A stretch of DNA of 64,000 bases from Eucommia ulmoides (GCA_016647705.1 CM028335.1:36500712-36564711), one strand, 5' to 3'. Shown: positions 25,542 through 38,735, numbered from the stretch's first letter. A program made the numbers and translations. The notes: generated from the letters alone by a model not told the origin.

Positions 25542-26493
25542 TGGTAGCGATTTATTTCATCGTTACAACACCGCAAGTGTACAGATTAAGTTTTAATAGA
25601 ATAAGGAAAGTAGGGTTGTCCTATCTACAGAGATTGGTTTAAATCATCGTTAAGTATCGCGATTGTCATAACCTAACTTTATTTAGGCGTCCAAATTTTG
25701 GGGTTTTAAACTAAAATAATTAAAACAAATATAAATATAAAAACAAAATAAAATATGGATTTTCTATGCACAAATGTTCTAGGGGCTTGATTATTTCTCA
25801 TTATTCCCATGGTATCCTATTAAGTAATTATTAGCTAATTCCGTTCATTCAAAAATCAAGATCCCCGCGCTATTACTCTCTCACTACCTCTCCCGAGCGT
25901 CAAGTAAGAGAATATATAATCACTTCAATACCGAGATCCATATCCTGTATTTAGGTGAACACATTCGTTATGCCCGACCTTATAGATTACGCAAGCTCTA
26001 AATATCTCCCGATCTATTAAAGCTTACGTTGTGTTTAACCTAAGTCCGAACCCGAGATTACCTCTCCCGAGTGTCAAATCCCAAGTTCTCAATTCAACCA
26101 AAATATCATGTGGGAGCATATTTTGGAAGCATGATAAAGGCAAACACAATTAAATGGAAAACCTAGTTGGTAAATCTAGAACTTAATCACCTCCCAATTT
26201 CACAAAATCCGAAATTCTGAACTCGATTACTTAGGTGTTGATTTTCTCCTGGACTCACAACAACCTAAGTTATGCACTCCCAATTCCAGTTAGGAATTCA
26301 AACTCTCCCGAGTATAAAATTCATAACCTAAAATCGTCTAACTCATTAGTCACATGAATCAAACACATTAGTCCTAAGAGATGCATAAAATGAAATTAAA
26401 TCTAACAATTAACAAAATAATCTAACACGGTTCAAACAAGACTACATCAAGCCCTAGATCTAGATTACGAACACTACATAGATAGATCCATAG
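25542..26493 (-). repeat. Right LTR of element D (5' LTR), truncated by LINE
   Basis: It is co-linear with 21877-22830 and then ends at ...GATCCATAG, where LINE reverse-transcriptase coding sequence begins. Confidence 0.8.
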
Positions 26494-26543
26494 AAGAGAT
26501 CAAGAATGCCCTTTGGTCTATTCCTATTGATGGGGCACCGAGT

Positions 26544-27332
26544 TTGGACTCATTTTCCTCTAGTTTTTTCCATGTGTCTTGGGTTATAGTCAAGTGGGAT
26601 ATTCTTGAAGCAGCAAATAATTTTTTGATGGGAGAGAAGATCCCTAAATCCTTTTCTAGCACTCTCTTAGTGCTTATTCCGAAAAAATCTCAACCGACTT
26701 CTCTTAAAGACTTTAGGCCAATTAGTTTATGCAATGTGTACTACAAATTTTTCTCAAAGGATTTATCGATTCGTTTGGCAAATATTCTGCCCCACTTTAT
26801 TTTCGACCAACAACACAATTTTGTAAAAAGTGGTTCTATTTCAGAAGCAATTGGGCTGGCTCAGGAGCTAATTAAGGATCTCGGAAAAGATGTCCGAGAT
26901 TGTGATGTGATGATCAAACTCGACATGATGAAAGCGTATGACCAGTTAGATTGGTCCTTTTTAGTGGAGGTTCTTAGGAAATTTGGTTTATGCTCGAAGT
27001 TTATCAAAATGGTGAGTAGTTGTTTCCAATTTTCCTCATTTTTGGTTGTTTTCTAAGGGGTGTATAAAGGTTGGTTTCAAGCGTCAAGAGGCCTCATACA
27101 AGGGGATTCGATATCCCCTCTGTTATTTATTCTTGCCCAAGAACTTCTTAGTAGAAGTATTTTCAAAGCTATGGAGGTTGGTCGCATTCATCCTTTTGTG
27201 ACGAAAAGAGACTGCCCATTAATTTCTCATATTATGTTTGCCAATGATACTCTCATATTCTGTAATGGTGGGTCGAGTAGTCTGAGAAATCTTATGCGGG
27301 TTTTAGAAGACTACCAGACTGCGTCAGGTTAA
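26544..27332 (+). pseudogene. LINE reverse transcriptase (ORF2 core)
   Basis: Residues typical of plant L1 RT are visible: VLIPKKSQPTSLKDFRPISLC, FVKSGSISEAIGLAQELI, MIKLDMMKAYDQLDW, then in a second frame GLIQGDSISPLLFILAQELL and HIMFANDTLIF. The catalytic FADD box reads FAND, so one metal-binding Asp is changed. A stop at 27057 separates the two frames. More RT-thumb sequence (GVPLAYNHIK, GGKLILLKQVLSSFPLHLL) follows to about 27700. Inactive. Confidence 0.9.
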
Positions 27333-28092
27333 TTAATTAGCTCACCCAAAAGTAATTACTTTTTGCATCCAAATTGCCCTATTGCGAGAAGGACTATTGT
27401 TCATAATATCATGGGTTTTCTTTAGGGTTATTTGCCTTACATCTATCTTGGTGTGCCTTTAGCATACAATCATATCAAAGCAAGGGATTTTACTTTAATT
27501 AATAAGGTGTCTAATAAAATCGAGGGATAGAAATCAAAACGTTTATCAAGTGGGGGTAAGCTTATACTCCTGAAGCAAGTGCTATCTTCCTTTCCTCTTC
27601 ATTTGTTAGCTTCGACTTGCGTTCATAATAGTGTTCTTGACGAGTTGGAAAGAAACTTTGCCAATTTCTTCTGGGGGCAGTATGATTATGGTATCCTCGG
27701 AAGCATTGGATCTCGTGGGACAAAATTTGTTAAGATGTCAAAGGGGGGGGTCTTGGTTTATGTATACTCTGAGACATGAAACTTGCTTTCTCTTTAAAAC
27801 ATATTTGGTCCTCGGTGAATGGAAATTCATTGTGGTGTCGTTTTATGTGTTCTAAATATATGAAAGGCCTCCCAATTTCTCTTTAGAAAGATTATCCGGG
27901 TAGTTCAAAAATATGGAAGGACTTGATAGCAGCTAAGGAATCTTTTCTTAGAATGTCTAGATGGAACATCGGTGACAGATCGTCGACGAGTTTTTGGCAC
28001 AATGATTAGGGTCTTAGAATCCTTGCAGCTGACCTTTTTCAAACTGACTGTCTTTTTTCTATTCATAATTATATGCAAAGAGAAGAAAAGCT

Positions 28093-30257
28093 TGTTGGCC
28101 CAGTAGAATACCCAAGATGAGGGATGAATTGGGTAATAAAAAAAATTCTCAAAATAAAAATTTCAATAAATCAAATAATTAATTTTATTTCTAAATTAAT
28201 TATTATATTTATATCATAGCGGAATAAATTAATCAACTAGGTGCACACACAAACAGCAAAAATAAACAAATTAATAATACAGCACACCAAGATATATCCT
28301 GGTTCATTAAGCTACTCTTGGCTATTCTAGTCCTCCGAGCCCCACGGAGATTCTCACCTACTAATACTCAAGATCTCTTTAAAGGTAGGAACCAAACCGT
28401 CACACCGATTCTTTTGTAGGCTCTGAATCAACCTTTATAATATCCTTTTCAAAGGCTGAGGAATAACCTCTACTTTTTACAGGCTCAAGAATAACCTATC
28501 TTTTTACAGGCTAAAGAATAACCTAATTCTTTTTATCCCTAAGGCTCAAGACTCAAAACCTCACACAACACTCCAAATATCTTTTTACTCGGTAAGGATT
28601 AAACCAATTTTTGCTTGAACCGTTACAAAAATCACTCAAAATGCAATTCTATCCAAGAAGAATCATTACCTCAATCTCTTTACAAGAAGAGACTGAAACC
28701 CAGCTACACTTGATTAAATACTCCCAACAGTATTTAACCCATCATACTACTCACCAATACAAAATGATAAGTAGGAAAATCTCACTGGAAGCTTCTATCA
28801 CCCCAGAAAAATAATAACTCAATTAATATCCCAAGTCTAGTGATAGAAAAACGTGAGATAAAAAAATTTAATTTTAACAAGATATGGGTAGCAAATTTGA
28901 GTACGTAATCAGATTCAAGAAATTATTTGTAAAAATATTTTCTTCAAAAAAATCAGAAATAATTTCTAAGATCAATTTTCAAACAATAATCAAATAATGC
29001 AATGACAGAATATAATTGGAAATATCTCACTCGGAATCTATAAAAAGAATGATTAGAATTATGTAACTTTAAATCCGGTAGCAGCAAAAATTAACAGCAG
29101 TTGATCTTCAAGATCGTCTCTCAGAAAAGCTCACAATATCTCAGAATGATGACTCTTATAATAGCTCACAAATGATATGATATGATTTTTCTCTTGTTTT
29201 CTGCTTAATGATATATGAAATTCATAGGTCTATTTAAAGGAGTATGAAATCAGTCTTCCCACGGGTAGTTTACATGTGTCATGATAATTAATAGTACTTA
29301 TAGACCCCTTATAACATAATGGCTTCATTTTGGTTGAATTCACTTAATAACAGCTTTCAAATCTCTCAATTAAACCCACCCAAGTATTTCTCAAACTCAA
29401 TTAGATAGAATAAAAACTATTTCAAGTACCAAATTGAGAAACATTAATATTTAATGTACCAAATCAATAGGATTTAATTAATATATGAACTATATCTTAA
29501 ATATAAGAATATCCCCGAAATCTCTCTCAAATCCTAACAAAAAATGGCTACTTTTAGATATAATCTCGGATAAAATAGTATCCTGAAACAGAGCATCCGG
29601 TCAACCGACCAGTCGACAAGTAGATTCAAGTTGTAGCCATAGCGTTCATCGGTCGACCTGCCTGTCGACCTGTAGATTCAGAGAGTTTATTTTTCCTTCA
29701 CTGGTCAACCTGTTGGTCGACTTGTAGATTCAGATAGTTCAACCCTCTTGGCCGGTTGACTTGTCAATCGACTTAGATATACAGGGTCTTTCAGCTACTT
29801 TGTCCGGTCGACTCATCAGTCGATTACCATCTTCTGGATCTCTGCTCTAAACTCGTTTTTTAACTTATTCTTTTTACGTTATCACCCCTTAAACCATTTT
29901 CTCTTCTAAATTGGCTCCACTAATATTCTTCTATTCCATTTTAGTTATTTAAAATTATTTCTTTTCAAATCACATAGGAGCAAATAATTTCACTTAATCA
30001 AAATACACATAAATGATAAAAATCTTTTGTGCAATATGGTGTTCCTCATTGGGATATTAAGAGTTGAAATTTACCTGGGTTCTTTTCCCTAATTTCTTCA
30101 AACTCTTAATTCTTCAATATCTTCAACATCATCGTTTAGCATCCATTTAATTTGCATCTTCATCACTGGAACTTTAAATCACTAAAACACTCAATTAAAA
30201 CATTAGTTCCACCAAAACATCAATACTTAATTGTTCATCAAAATCTTAAGATCAACA
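28093..30257 (-). mobile_element. Solo LTR of a SIRE-like Copia element inside the LINE
   Basis: It begins TGTTGGCCCAG and ends AAGATCAACA (TGTTG/CAACA ends). The flanks AAGCT (28088-28092) and GAGCT (30258-30262) are a TSD with one difference. At 2,165 bp it is related in layout to the LTRs at 20083, 51362 and 55188. LINE coding sequence (zf-RVT and RNase H part) resumes beyond it. Confidence 0.88.
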
Positions 30258-30929
30258 GAGCTATTGTCTGACCTAGAGCCAAAGTTGCAAGTTTTCTTGC
30301 GCAATTCTTTATCAACGTGTTCATCGGAATCGGATCATCTTGTCTAGCTTCCGAACAAAAAGGGCAAGTTCTCTATTAAATCAGCGTGGCATGCAATAGC
30401 TGAGGATGATCATGTTGGGGGTTATTTGGGTTCTTTTCTTTTGAGGTTATGGGGTCACAAACTTCCTTTGAAAATCAAAATATTTTTATGGAAGTTATGC
30501 AAGAACGTGTGGCGATGGACTCAGTATTAATGCAAATAGGTATCAATCTTGCTTCGGGTTGTTGTTGTTGTGCAATCCAAAAATAAGAGACTCTGCATCA
30601 TCTTTTTGTGGAGAGCGAGGTGGCGATTAAAATTTGGCAAACTTTCAGTGCCTTTTTTAATATTCCTTGTTTGGATCAACCTCTATTACATAGGCTCATT
30701 CTTTTGTGGACTAGGTTGAGAAGTGACTCTCAGTTTCATAACTTGGGAGTATTGGTCCCATCCTTAATCTGCTGGGAAATTTGGTTGAGTCAGAATAAAG
30801 CTATTCATGACAAGGTGGCTATGTCACATGTTTGGGTTGTGTTTAAAGTGCGATCTTGGCTATCTGCTCTTAACTTCGGGTTCTGGTAAAGAGTTCTTCT
30901 TCTACTTTTGGGATCCGTTATCTTTCGTT

Positions 30930-31453
30930 ATTGGGATGTCCTTTGAGAGTTATCCACGTTCGTTGTCCGATCCCTTTTGTTTGGAAAAGTCCTCCAGAGG
31001 GTTACTTCAAGCTTAATGTAAATGGGGCTTTTAAAATATCCACTTTATATGCTTCTTGCGGGGGGGGGTTATTTGAGATTTCAGGGGTAAGATGTTTTTT
31101 GCATTCACTTCTCTTCTTTCGGTCCAATCGAGTTTCCTAACTGAGTTACATGGTTTATTCATTGGTATTTAGAGGGCTCTCCTTTTGGGTTTCCATACGC
31201 TTCATGTGGAAAGTGATTCGCTGGCGCTTGTGCACACTATAAAGAAATATTGTCCTATTTCGTCGATATCGGTTCTTTGGCATACCATTACATTTTATCT
31301 TTCTCTTTTGATATTTCCATTTCTCACGTCCATCGTGAATATAATTTTGTGGCGGACTGTCTAGCCAATGTCACTACTAGTAGTGTTGTTTTCTATCATT
31401 TCGAGAGTTCCTTACCTTCTTCCGCTTATTTGCTCTTACGGGAGGATCAATAA
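30930..31453 (+). pseudogene. LINE C-terminal RNase H domain
   Basis: Frames contain WKSPPEGYFKLNVNGAFK (start of an RNase H fold, with the usual NVDG changed to NVNG) and VHREYNFVADCLANV (the H..R..N..AD motif). Plant L1 elements often carry such a domain after ORF2. The frame is broken in the middle. Confidence 0.8.
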
Positions 31454-31517
31454 GGAATTCCTCGTCTTAGGATGTAATCCTTTTTATTTTTTCAATAATA
31501 TGCCTTAGGGGCTCTTC

Positions 31518-31520
<3 letters not shown>

Positions 31521-31560
<40 letters not shown>
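31521..31560 (+). repeat. LINE poly-A tail
   Basis: Forty uninterrupted A residues following the LINE 3' UTR and abutting a Copia LTR fragment at 31561. Confidence 0.95.
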
Positions 31561-31563
<3 letters not shown>

Positions 31564-32514
31564 ACCATAAATGTCATATATAGACCATATATAATTTATT
31601 CCTTAAATCTTAAACGTCTGACACGAAAATGCTTTTTTTAAAAACTCAATTTAATCCCCAATGTTTTTTATTCAAATCCCTTAAAAATTGAAAGTAATTT
31701 TCCCGATAAATCTCATAGAATCATGTAATACAAGGACTAAATAATAAGATCTTCAAAAAATATAATAGATGTATGAAATATAGTCAAAACCCCATAAAAT
31801 AAGATTTTATAACGTTCAAAAGTATAAGATTTGTGTTGAAGATCTCAAAAATTGAATTGATCAAACAATCTAAAAATTGTACCATCAATCAACTGACCAT
31901 CCTAGTGGTCAACCTGTTGCCCCTTCAACAATTCATTTTTTAACCGTTGACAACCAGTTAGTTCACCAAACATCAATCGTCAAAAACCCCATCTTGAATC
32001 TTCTAGTCGACTGACCTTCTCATAGGTCGACAGTTCAAGCGAAAACCACAATTTTCTTATCCTGAATCTCCCAGTCAATAGGCCGTAGTGTCAGTCGACC
32101 ATCCAGGACAAAAATATCCCATTTTCTATTTTTAAAATATTTTCTTAAATGACACTTTTTGAAAAAAATAAATAAATAAATAAATAATTAGACTCTTGAA
32201 TTTATCACTTATGTCCATAACACACATAATTTAACTTAATTGCATGAGTATCGTGCATGATCCTAATCGGATAGCATTAAGAATATAAAAAGTATTGAAT
32301 TGTTTTTACCTAAAAATACAAAAAATCTTTTCAACTCCAAATATCTTTACTGTAACCATCTCTAATCCAATGTCAAATATTATCTTGAAATCCATAATCA
32401 AATATTATCCTGAAATCCATCATTTTCTTTGGAACATTAAATCTGAAAACACTCAATAAAATTATTAGTTTTATAAAAACATCAACGTTAACTAGACCAT
32501 CAAAACAAGGGACA
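31561..32514 (-). repeat. Left LTR of Copia E (truncated by LINE)
   Basis: It aligns with the second part of the middle LTR (49008-49971) and with the end of the right LTR. It ends AAGGGACA, followed by the PPT complement AATCTCCCC. About half of the LTR is missing at the LINE poly-A junction. Confidence 0.8.
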
Positions 32515-33426
32515 ATAATCTCCCCATTTTCAATTATGACAATTAACTTCGATATTTTCACAACAAAATATGTAACCACTCTCCTCGAGAATATGAGGAC
32601 GGGTTATTTTACGCATTTGAGATCATAATGAGAAAAATATTTTCAAGAATATGCAATGTAGATCATACAATTTTATTACTCCCCCTTTCTAAATATCTTT
32701 ACGAATTTATGCATGAAAAATATCATAACTTCTCCCCCTTTGTCATCTCAAAAAGTGGGATGAAGGATCAAAACATCTATTCTAGATACACATCATTATA
32801 CATAATCATTCCCAAATCCCAAATAATTTTCAAAAAAATTAATTATAATACATTTGGAAAAACCAAAATTAGAGAAAATTATTCTTCTTAGAAAAGAATA
32901 TTTTCAAAATCATAATTATTGAAGATTAAATTTTGAAACCCATTTTTCAATCCTTTCAGATTGAGATATAATTCAATGCAAATATTAAAAATATAACTCT
33001 CAATAATTCTCATAGAGTAAATTTATTTTTGATTTTGAAAAGTTTTTTTAAGCAATTAAAACGTCAACATTTAAAAAAAAATTGAATAACCAATTCATAA
33101 GAAAATATAATCTTAATATTTATATGAATCATATTGAGTTAATATATGAGATTAAGCATTGATAGATCAAAATATATCCAATGAAACCAATATTCAAAAA
33201 GATAAAACCATCTACAAACCTAAATACTACTAATTGTACATCACCAAACCTATTAACTATTACAGACTGAAAAGTTTGAAGTTTGTCCAAATAATATTAT
33301 AAATTAATAGATAGTTCAAGGAAATAGACCGAGACCAAAAAAGGGATAATACAGGCCAAGAGAGCTACTAGACAGTGAAGGTTGATAATACGAACTTGAT
33401 TGACCAACTGTTCTAAGAGGCATCTG
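32515..33426 (-). other. Non-coding 3' internal region of Copia E
   Basis: AT-rich DNA with pyrimidine blocks (CTCCCCATTTTC, CTCCCCCTTTGTC) like those after pol in Copia C. No coding signal seen. Confidence 0.5.
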
Positions 33427-34627
33427 CTAATAGTACGAGCTTGAAGGGCCAGTTATTCCGAGAGACATGTCTGCATTGTATGGCTGAAAATTTTGCATCA
33501 TCCCATGCAGTTGATCTATTGAGTTTGCCATCCTCTCCATGCGTAGATTTATTGACATTAACATTCTTCCTACTTGAGTAGAGATTCCATCAATACTTTC
33601 ATTTATATAGTAAAGCCACCAATCAACCACTTTAGTAGACTGATGAAAGTTATCAAATTGATCTTGTAAATGATCCATTCTTTGATACATTCCATCAAAC
33701 CCTATTCTGTCTTCTTATATCTCAAATTTCTTTTTTCTCCTTCTTCTCCTCTTTTTCTAACCCATCTATCCCCCACATGTTCATAACCAATTAGTATGAT
33801 ACTATTTGAATTCAAACGAGATGAGAATGTTGTAATATATGCAGGGCAATCATCATCTGTAAGGATACCAAAAGTTTCCAAATTTCTTTTAATAGCATCA
33901 CCATAAAGAAAAACTAGTAAGGAAACTTCCAGTTGATATTTCATATGCTCAAACATGAGATATGAAATATCAATTTTATTCCATTTATAATAGATGACAG
34001 AAGGTACAAGTCAAATCAGTAACAGCTATATAATTTCCACCACATAAAACAACGGCATTGGTGATTATGGAGTAGAGAATCCTATTTTTTGAACTCAAAG
34101 CCCCAGCCTTTCCATCATTAATATTTAGATTTCTTCAAGCTTGATTAATTTTAAAGTTTTGCAAGATCCAATAGGAATTGTTTAAAGGTAAAACAATCTC
34201 TCTAGGAATCTTGAGTGTTAGCAAAATCTTCTAGTGACAGTCCAATATCCACCCCACTAATATATAAACGAAGCCTATCATCTTCAATTGTCAAATTACA
34301 GTAAAACATTTTCACCCAATATGACAATCAAGGATTATTTTGTGACAAAAACTTAGTCTACCCCAATCCATTAAACCTCTCTTCAAGATTTGTATGATTA
34401 TTTCTCAAATTTGCAAATTCAACTACCCTACCACAAACCACCATTCATTTGTTAATGTCCTCATTAAATTTCTTCTTATTTTCTTTACTTAGAAAATGAA
34501 CTTCATCAAAATCAGGCTTTTTCTCATTCTTCCCTTTTCTTGCCACTTTCTTAACCCTCATAGTCAATAAATCAAACAATCTAACTAAGATATTTCTAAC
34601 CTTAACACATGAACTAAGAACAACCAA
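33427..34627 (-). pseudogene. Env-like / plant transposon-protein domain remnant of Copia E
   Basis: Minus-strand frames at 33427-33690, 33702-33956 and 34445-34627, with related sequence between them, resemble the plant 'putative transposon protein' domain found next to LTR elements and in the env-like position of SIRE and Athila elements. Examples are EHMKYQLEV followed by a segment ending in FGI, and the downstream coiled-coil MYQRMDHLQDQFDNF. It lies between the internal centre and the 3' LTR, where SIRE-type elements carry this ORF. Broken in several places. An original envelope function is unproven for the family. Confidence 0.6.
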
Positions 34628-34630
34628 GAG

Positions 34631-35465
34631 CTTTTATTCAAACCAAGGCCAAATCAAGCATAAAAATGGAATGGATCTTAATTGAAGTTCGAGCAACCTT
34701 TGGATGACTCGAGACCACAAAATCCACTCTCAAAATGCTCATATTTGACTCAAAAATAAAGAAAGCTTTGAGTTTGATTGAATATGAATCATCCTTGGTG
34801 AATAAATCTCATGGAAAAGGCAAAAAGAATTGGCAAAATAAAGAAAATGACCTAGGTTTGACAACATGTTTGCCAACAGTCAGTTGACCGGGCAACTGAG
34901 CGGTCGACCGGCCCTAATCTAAAAATTTCCCTTGCCACCTTATCGTCTTTTTTCGATTTACCGGTAACCTAGGCAGTCTACTTGATAGCCTTAATTTTGA
35001 TTTCTTTTTGTTATAATTAGCCTTATCCATTTCTCAATTGATCTACATAAATATTTATTTAAAAACTCATATCAAAAGTTAAATTGAGACACACATCTAC
35101 TAAATATAAATCTAATTACTAGAAAAATTAGATGCATTCGTCTCCTTTAAAAATTTTGTATATTTATACTAATTTGACATACCTGGTTCATCCTTGGGAG
35201 TTGGTGTGTGTATCTTAGTTTTATTATTAGAATAAGTTCTGGTCTCCTTTGTATCAACTGATTGATCAGACTTGATATTATAAAGTAAATCTGGTTGATT
35301 CACCTTAATAATGTATTCTTTTTATAAGGCTATATCTTAATCATCTTTAGTAACAATCTCTTTACCTTTTGGGGATACTTGAGATTGATTGGTCTTGTTA
35401 CGATCCGCAATAACTTTACACATTGGCTGCTTCTGATTTTTTTAAATGATAATCATTGGTTTGTC
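34631..35465 (-). other. Unassigned internal sequence of Copia E
   Basis: AT-rich sequence between the env-like remnant and the hAT MITE. It includes an LTR-like stretch at about 34850-35100 with AGTCAGTTGACC and GGTCGACCGG motifs. No integrase, RT or RNase H signature seen, so pol is apparently missing here. Confidence 0.4.
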
Positions 35466-35473
35466 TTCCATAC

Positions 35474-35591
35474 TTAGGGATGTCAATGGTCCAATTTCGG
35501 TCCGATTTCATATAAAATCAAAATCAAAACAGTTAAACATACACTAAACCAAAACCGCTATTTTTTTAAATGGTTTTAAAATCGAACCATC

Positions 35592-35664
<73 letters not shown>

Positions 35665-36134
35665 CAAAGAAACCTTGAAAACATATAATATTTTTCAATT
35701 TTACAAAAATTCGAAACCCGAAACCAAAACTGCAAAACCTCAGGCCGTTATTTTTTATATATAAACAAAAACATAACTAAAATATAAAACATAATTCTAA
35801 AAAACAAAAGCAATCCATAAAACTATTAATTCTTACAATAGAAATTTTTAACCATAATTAAAATACAATCCTAATATATATATATATATATATATATATG
35901 GGATTAAATAGTAAATATATAAGAAAATTGAGGGTATATATGATATAAAAATAGATCTAAAATATTAGTTACACGGTTCAGTTATGTGGTTCGGTTTCTT
36001 AGTTCAATTTTGTGGTTACTTTTCTAAAACCAAAACCAAAACTCAAACCGCTTTAATTGCTAATTTCATAACCGGACCATTTGGTTCAATTTCGCTCAAT
36101 TACCAGTCAGATCGATTTTTTGTTGCCATCCCTA
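35474..36134. mobile_element. hAT-type MITE with AT microsatellite
   Basis: Ends TAGGGATGTCAATGG and GTTGCCATCCCTA with a decayed 8-bp TSD (TCCATACT at 35466-35473, CCTATACT at 36135-36142). It is 661 bp with no coding capacity. Interior blocks of the GGTTCGGTTT kind occur in both orientations. It shares its end motif TAGGGATG with the MITE at 17806. Confidence 0.85.
35595..35663. repeat. (TA)n microsatellite
   Basis: About 34 uninterrupted TA units inside the hAT MITE; a second, shorter run lies at about 35873-35899. Confidence 0.95.
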
Positions 36135-36179
36135 CCTATACTGAAGTTATGGATTTTTTAAATTATTCACTTTATATCT

Positions 36180-37250
36180 TTGTATATCATATCGATTCAT
36201 TCTTTTAGGTTCAGCAAATCTTTTATCTTTTCTTTGTAAATAATTTCCGTTCATCCTCTTTGGTCTAACAAATTTATCATTCATACCTACATGAAAATTT
36301 TCTTTTCTAGGTATCCAATTATTGTTGGATCCAATTAGGTAACCATGCAGTTAGTAACACCACTTTTCAAAGATGACCAAATTATCCACAATAAAAGCAT
36401 CTAATTTTTTTTAAGCGCTTTTTAGGATAATCAAATTTTCATGTAGGGACACGATATTGATACTGAAGCTGAGAAGCTGTCTTAGGGTCTATTGGTTTTT
36501 CAAAAACTTTTGTTTTCTCAATATTCTTGAATTTATCAATAATCTCATTAAGTTCATTTTGAGTCGTTTCAAGTGAGAGTTCTGATGAACTAACATTCAC
36601 CTAAAGACCAAAATTTTTCTTGTGCATAAATTCAAGATCATTTTTGAGAATTCGACAATCATTTTTAACAGAATAAATTTTCACACGAGCTCTTTCAAAT
36701 TCACACCTTGCATCATCCAATTTAATATTTAAAGTCTCATTTAAAGTTTTAAAATTTCTGGAATTCAAAACACCTTGTTAAAGATTTGAAACATCATTTT
36801 TTTTTTTTAAATCATTTTCTTCTTCAAGGGATTCAACTTTTTCAAGAAGAGTGCTTCTCTCGGATAGAGCATTTAAAAATTTAGTAGTTTCAAAATACTT
36901 ATCTAAATTATTCTTCATCTGAGATTTGGAAGTACTGAACTTTTCGTTTTCAAAAGTTGCGATTTTTTTGTAGTTTCAAAACACTTGTCTAAATTCTTCT
37001 TCATCTGAGCTTTGGAAGTGCTAAACTTTTTGTTTTCAAGAATTGAAATTTTTGGTGAAAGATTTAAATTTTCTTTACCAAATTTTCTTTACCAAAAACA
37101 TATAAAAGAGCAATCAATTTCTCAACAACCTTATCAGCAGCCTCATTATCACTATCTCTATCATTCTCACTAACAGAGCATTGATTATTAGAACAAACAG
37201 GATATACACATAAAATATTTTCCTCTGTGCAATCCAAGTGATTGTTTTAG
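36180..37250 (-). pseudogene. Copia E gag-like remnant
   Basis: This sequence lies between the PBS (37281) and the MITE on the sense strand. Minus-strand reading gives Lys/Glu/Leu-rich coiled-coil-like segments, including an internally repeated stretch (36870-36950 against 36960-37040), as in the linker part of SIRE-type gag. Copia C and the second internal region (49972-50195) have similar sequence. Heavily broken. Confidence 0.5.
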
Positions 37251-37280
37251 CTAGGATGTTAAGCATATTCAACTAAAACC

Positions 37281-37293
37281 AGTTCTGGTACCA
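37281..37293 (-). other. Primer-binding site of Copia E
   Basis: AGTTCTGGTACCA on the plus strand is a slightly diverged complement of the initiator tRNA-Met PBS, 2 bp from the LTR at 37296. Confidence 0.75.
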
Positions 37294-38644
37294 ATTGCTA
37301 GCCCACATATCTACCCAAAAGGGGGGTGAATTGAGTAGTTATAAAATTTTAAACAAATAAATTATTAAACAAAAAAGCACCAATTTATCTATTCGATTAT
37401 TATCTTGAGTTCTAACGAAAAAGTGTTTAACTAGATGTACAACCAAACAAGTAGGGATATAGATAAAAGGAACACACACATTTATCCTGATTCGGAAAAT
37501 TACTCTTGCCTATATCCAATCCCCTGAGCTCTCGTAGAGATTTTGAAATTCATTAACTTTGGTTCTTTTCCCAGATAGGAGCCAAGCCCTTACAATCATT
37601 TTCACAAGTTTAGGACTAACCTAATTCTTTTCCTAAGCTCAGAATCAAAACTTTATAATTTTCTTTTTTACCGGGCTCAAAAAGACCTAATTCTTTTGCA
37701 AACTAAGAATCAAACTCATCTATCTTTTTACCAGAATAAAAACTAACCTAATCCTTTTATAGGTAAGAATCAAATCTAATCCTTTTAAAGGCTAAGAATT
37801 AAACCTAAACCCTTATTAGTAAACAACTCAATATGTATAATCCTCTAACACTCACTAAATACGAAAAATGATATGCTTCTTCTCATAAGAGCTTCTGCGA
37901 CTTCAATACAAGATATACTCAACTAATGTCCAAATAAACTACATGAGAATACAAATATGATTTTACTCTATTAAACCACAAAAATAATGCAAATCAGATA
38001 TATCAGGCAAAATATCATTTCACAAAATATTTCAAAATATTTAAAGATAAAAAATTATTTTTCTTTAAGTAAATTACTACAAGCTCAATCGAAAGATATT
38101 AATCAATTAAATCACAATTAATTTGACTAAGTAAACAATAACAATCTCACCGGAATTTATTTAAGAAGATCAAACATAAGACTCAAACCCGATATAGCAA
38201 TAACGACGCATTCTTTGATCACGAATATTTCACAAAGCTTTTCTCTCAAATATATTTTTAGCAAAATGATCCTCTCTTGTTCTTCATGTACATATATTCA
38301 AATTCGCAAGTCTATATAAATGGATTTCAAATTATGCTTACAATGGTTAATTTTCAAGGGTTAATACCATTGATACCCCTTGATGTTTTTTAAAATTCCA
38401 CTAACACCCCATTATATATATCAAAATTACCACAAGAACCCCTTACCGAAAAAAAAATAAAGTAAAATGACTCTTTTGCCCTCAATTTTATCTGAATTAA
38501 AAACTACATAAAAATATTATGTGCAATTACGTTTATACCCTTCCTCTTATCCAATTTTTATTCTCTCTCTTTATTTTTGTTTATCATCTTCTTTAACACC
38601 TCCCCCACCTTCCACCTACTAGATAGACGACCTCCTTCCACTAG

Positions 38645-38735
38645 CCACCATGATGTCGGCCATCGTCCACCATCAACTACGATGTCAGCCATCATCCACC
38701 ATCAACTACGATGTCAGCCATCGTCCACCACCAAC
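38645..38735. repeat. Short tandem repeat in the left MULE arm
   Basis: Three copies of a unit of about 28 bp with the core GATGTCAGCCATC and CCACCATCAACTAC. Comparable but distinct short repeats lie in the right arm at 48525-48605 (GATGTTCATTGGTGATGG type). Confidence 0.75.

Larger units (their letters stand above)
21877..26493 (-). mobile_element. Athila-like non-autonomous LTR element D
   Basis: LTRs 21877-23345 (complete, 1,469 bp) and 25542-26493 (truncated) flank a 2.2-kb internal region with a tRNA-Asp-like PBS at 25518-25535. The LTR starts TGGTAGC and ends CTCATCA, followed by a PPT complement. This is a separate subfamily from A and B, but the internal ORF at 25030-25314 is related to that of A. 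The right LTR gives way to LINE sequence at about 26493. No gag-pol; a fossil. Confidence 0.8.
26494..31560 (+). mobile_element. L1-type LINE, 5'-truncated, with poly-A tail
   Basis: Plus-strand non-LTR retrotransposon. It begins inside the reverse transcriptase, so the endonuclease is missing. It continues through the RT end, a zf-RVT-like region (about 30390-30620) and RNase H (about 30930-31450), then a short 3' UTR and 40 A residues at 31521-31560. A solo Copia LTR (28093-30257) splits it. The coding frame is interrupted several times, for example TAA at 27057-27059. Neither side shows a matching TSD: the left flank is the LTR of element D and the right flank is a Copia LTR. Confidence 0.9.
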
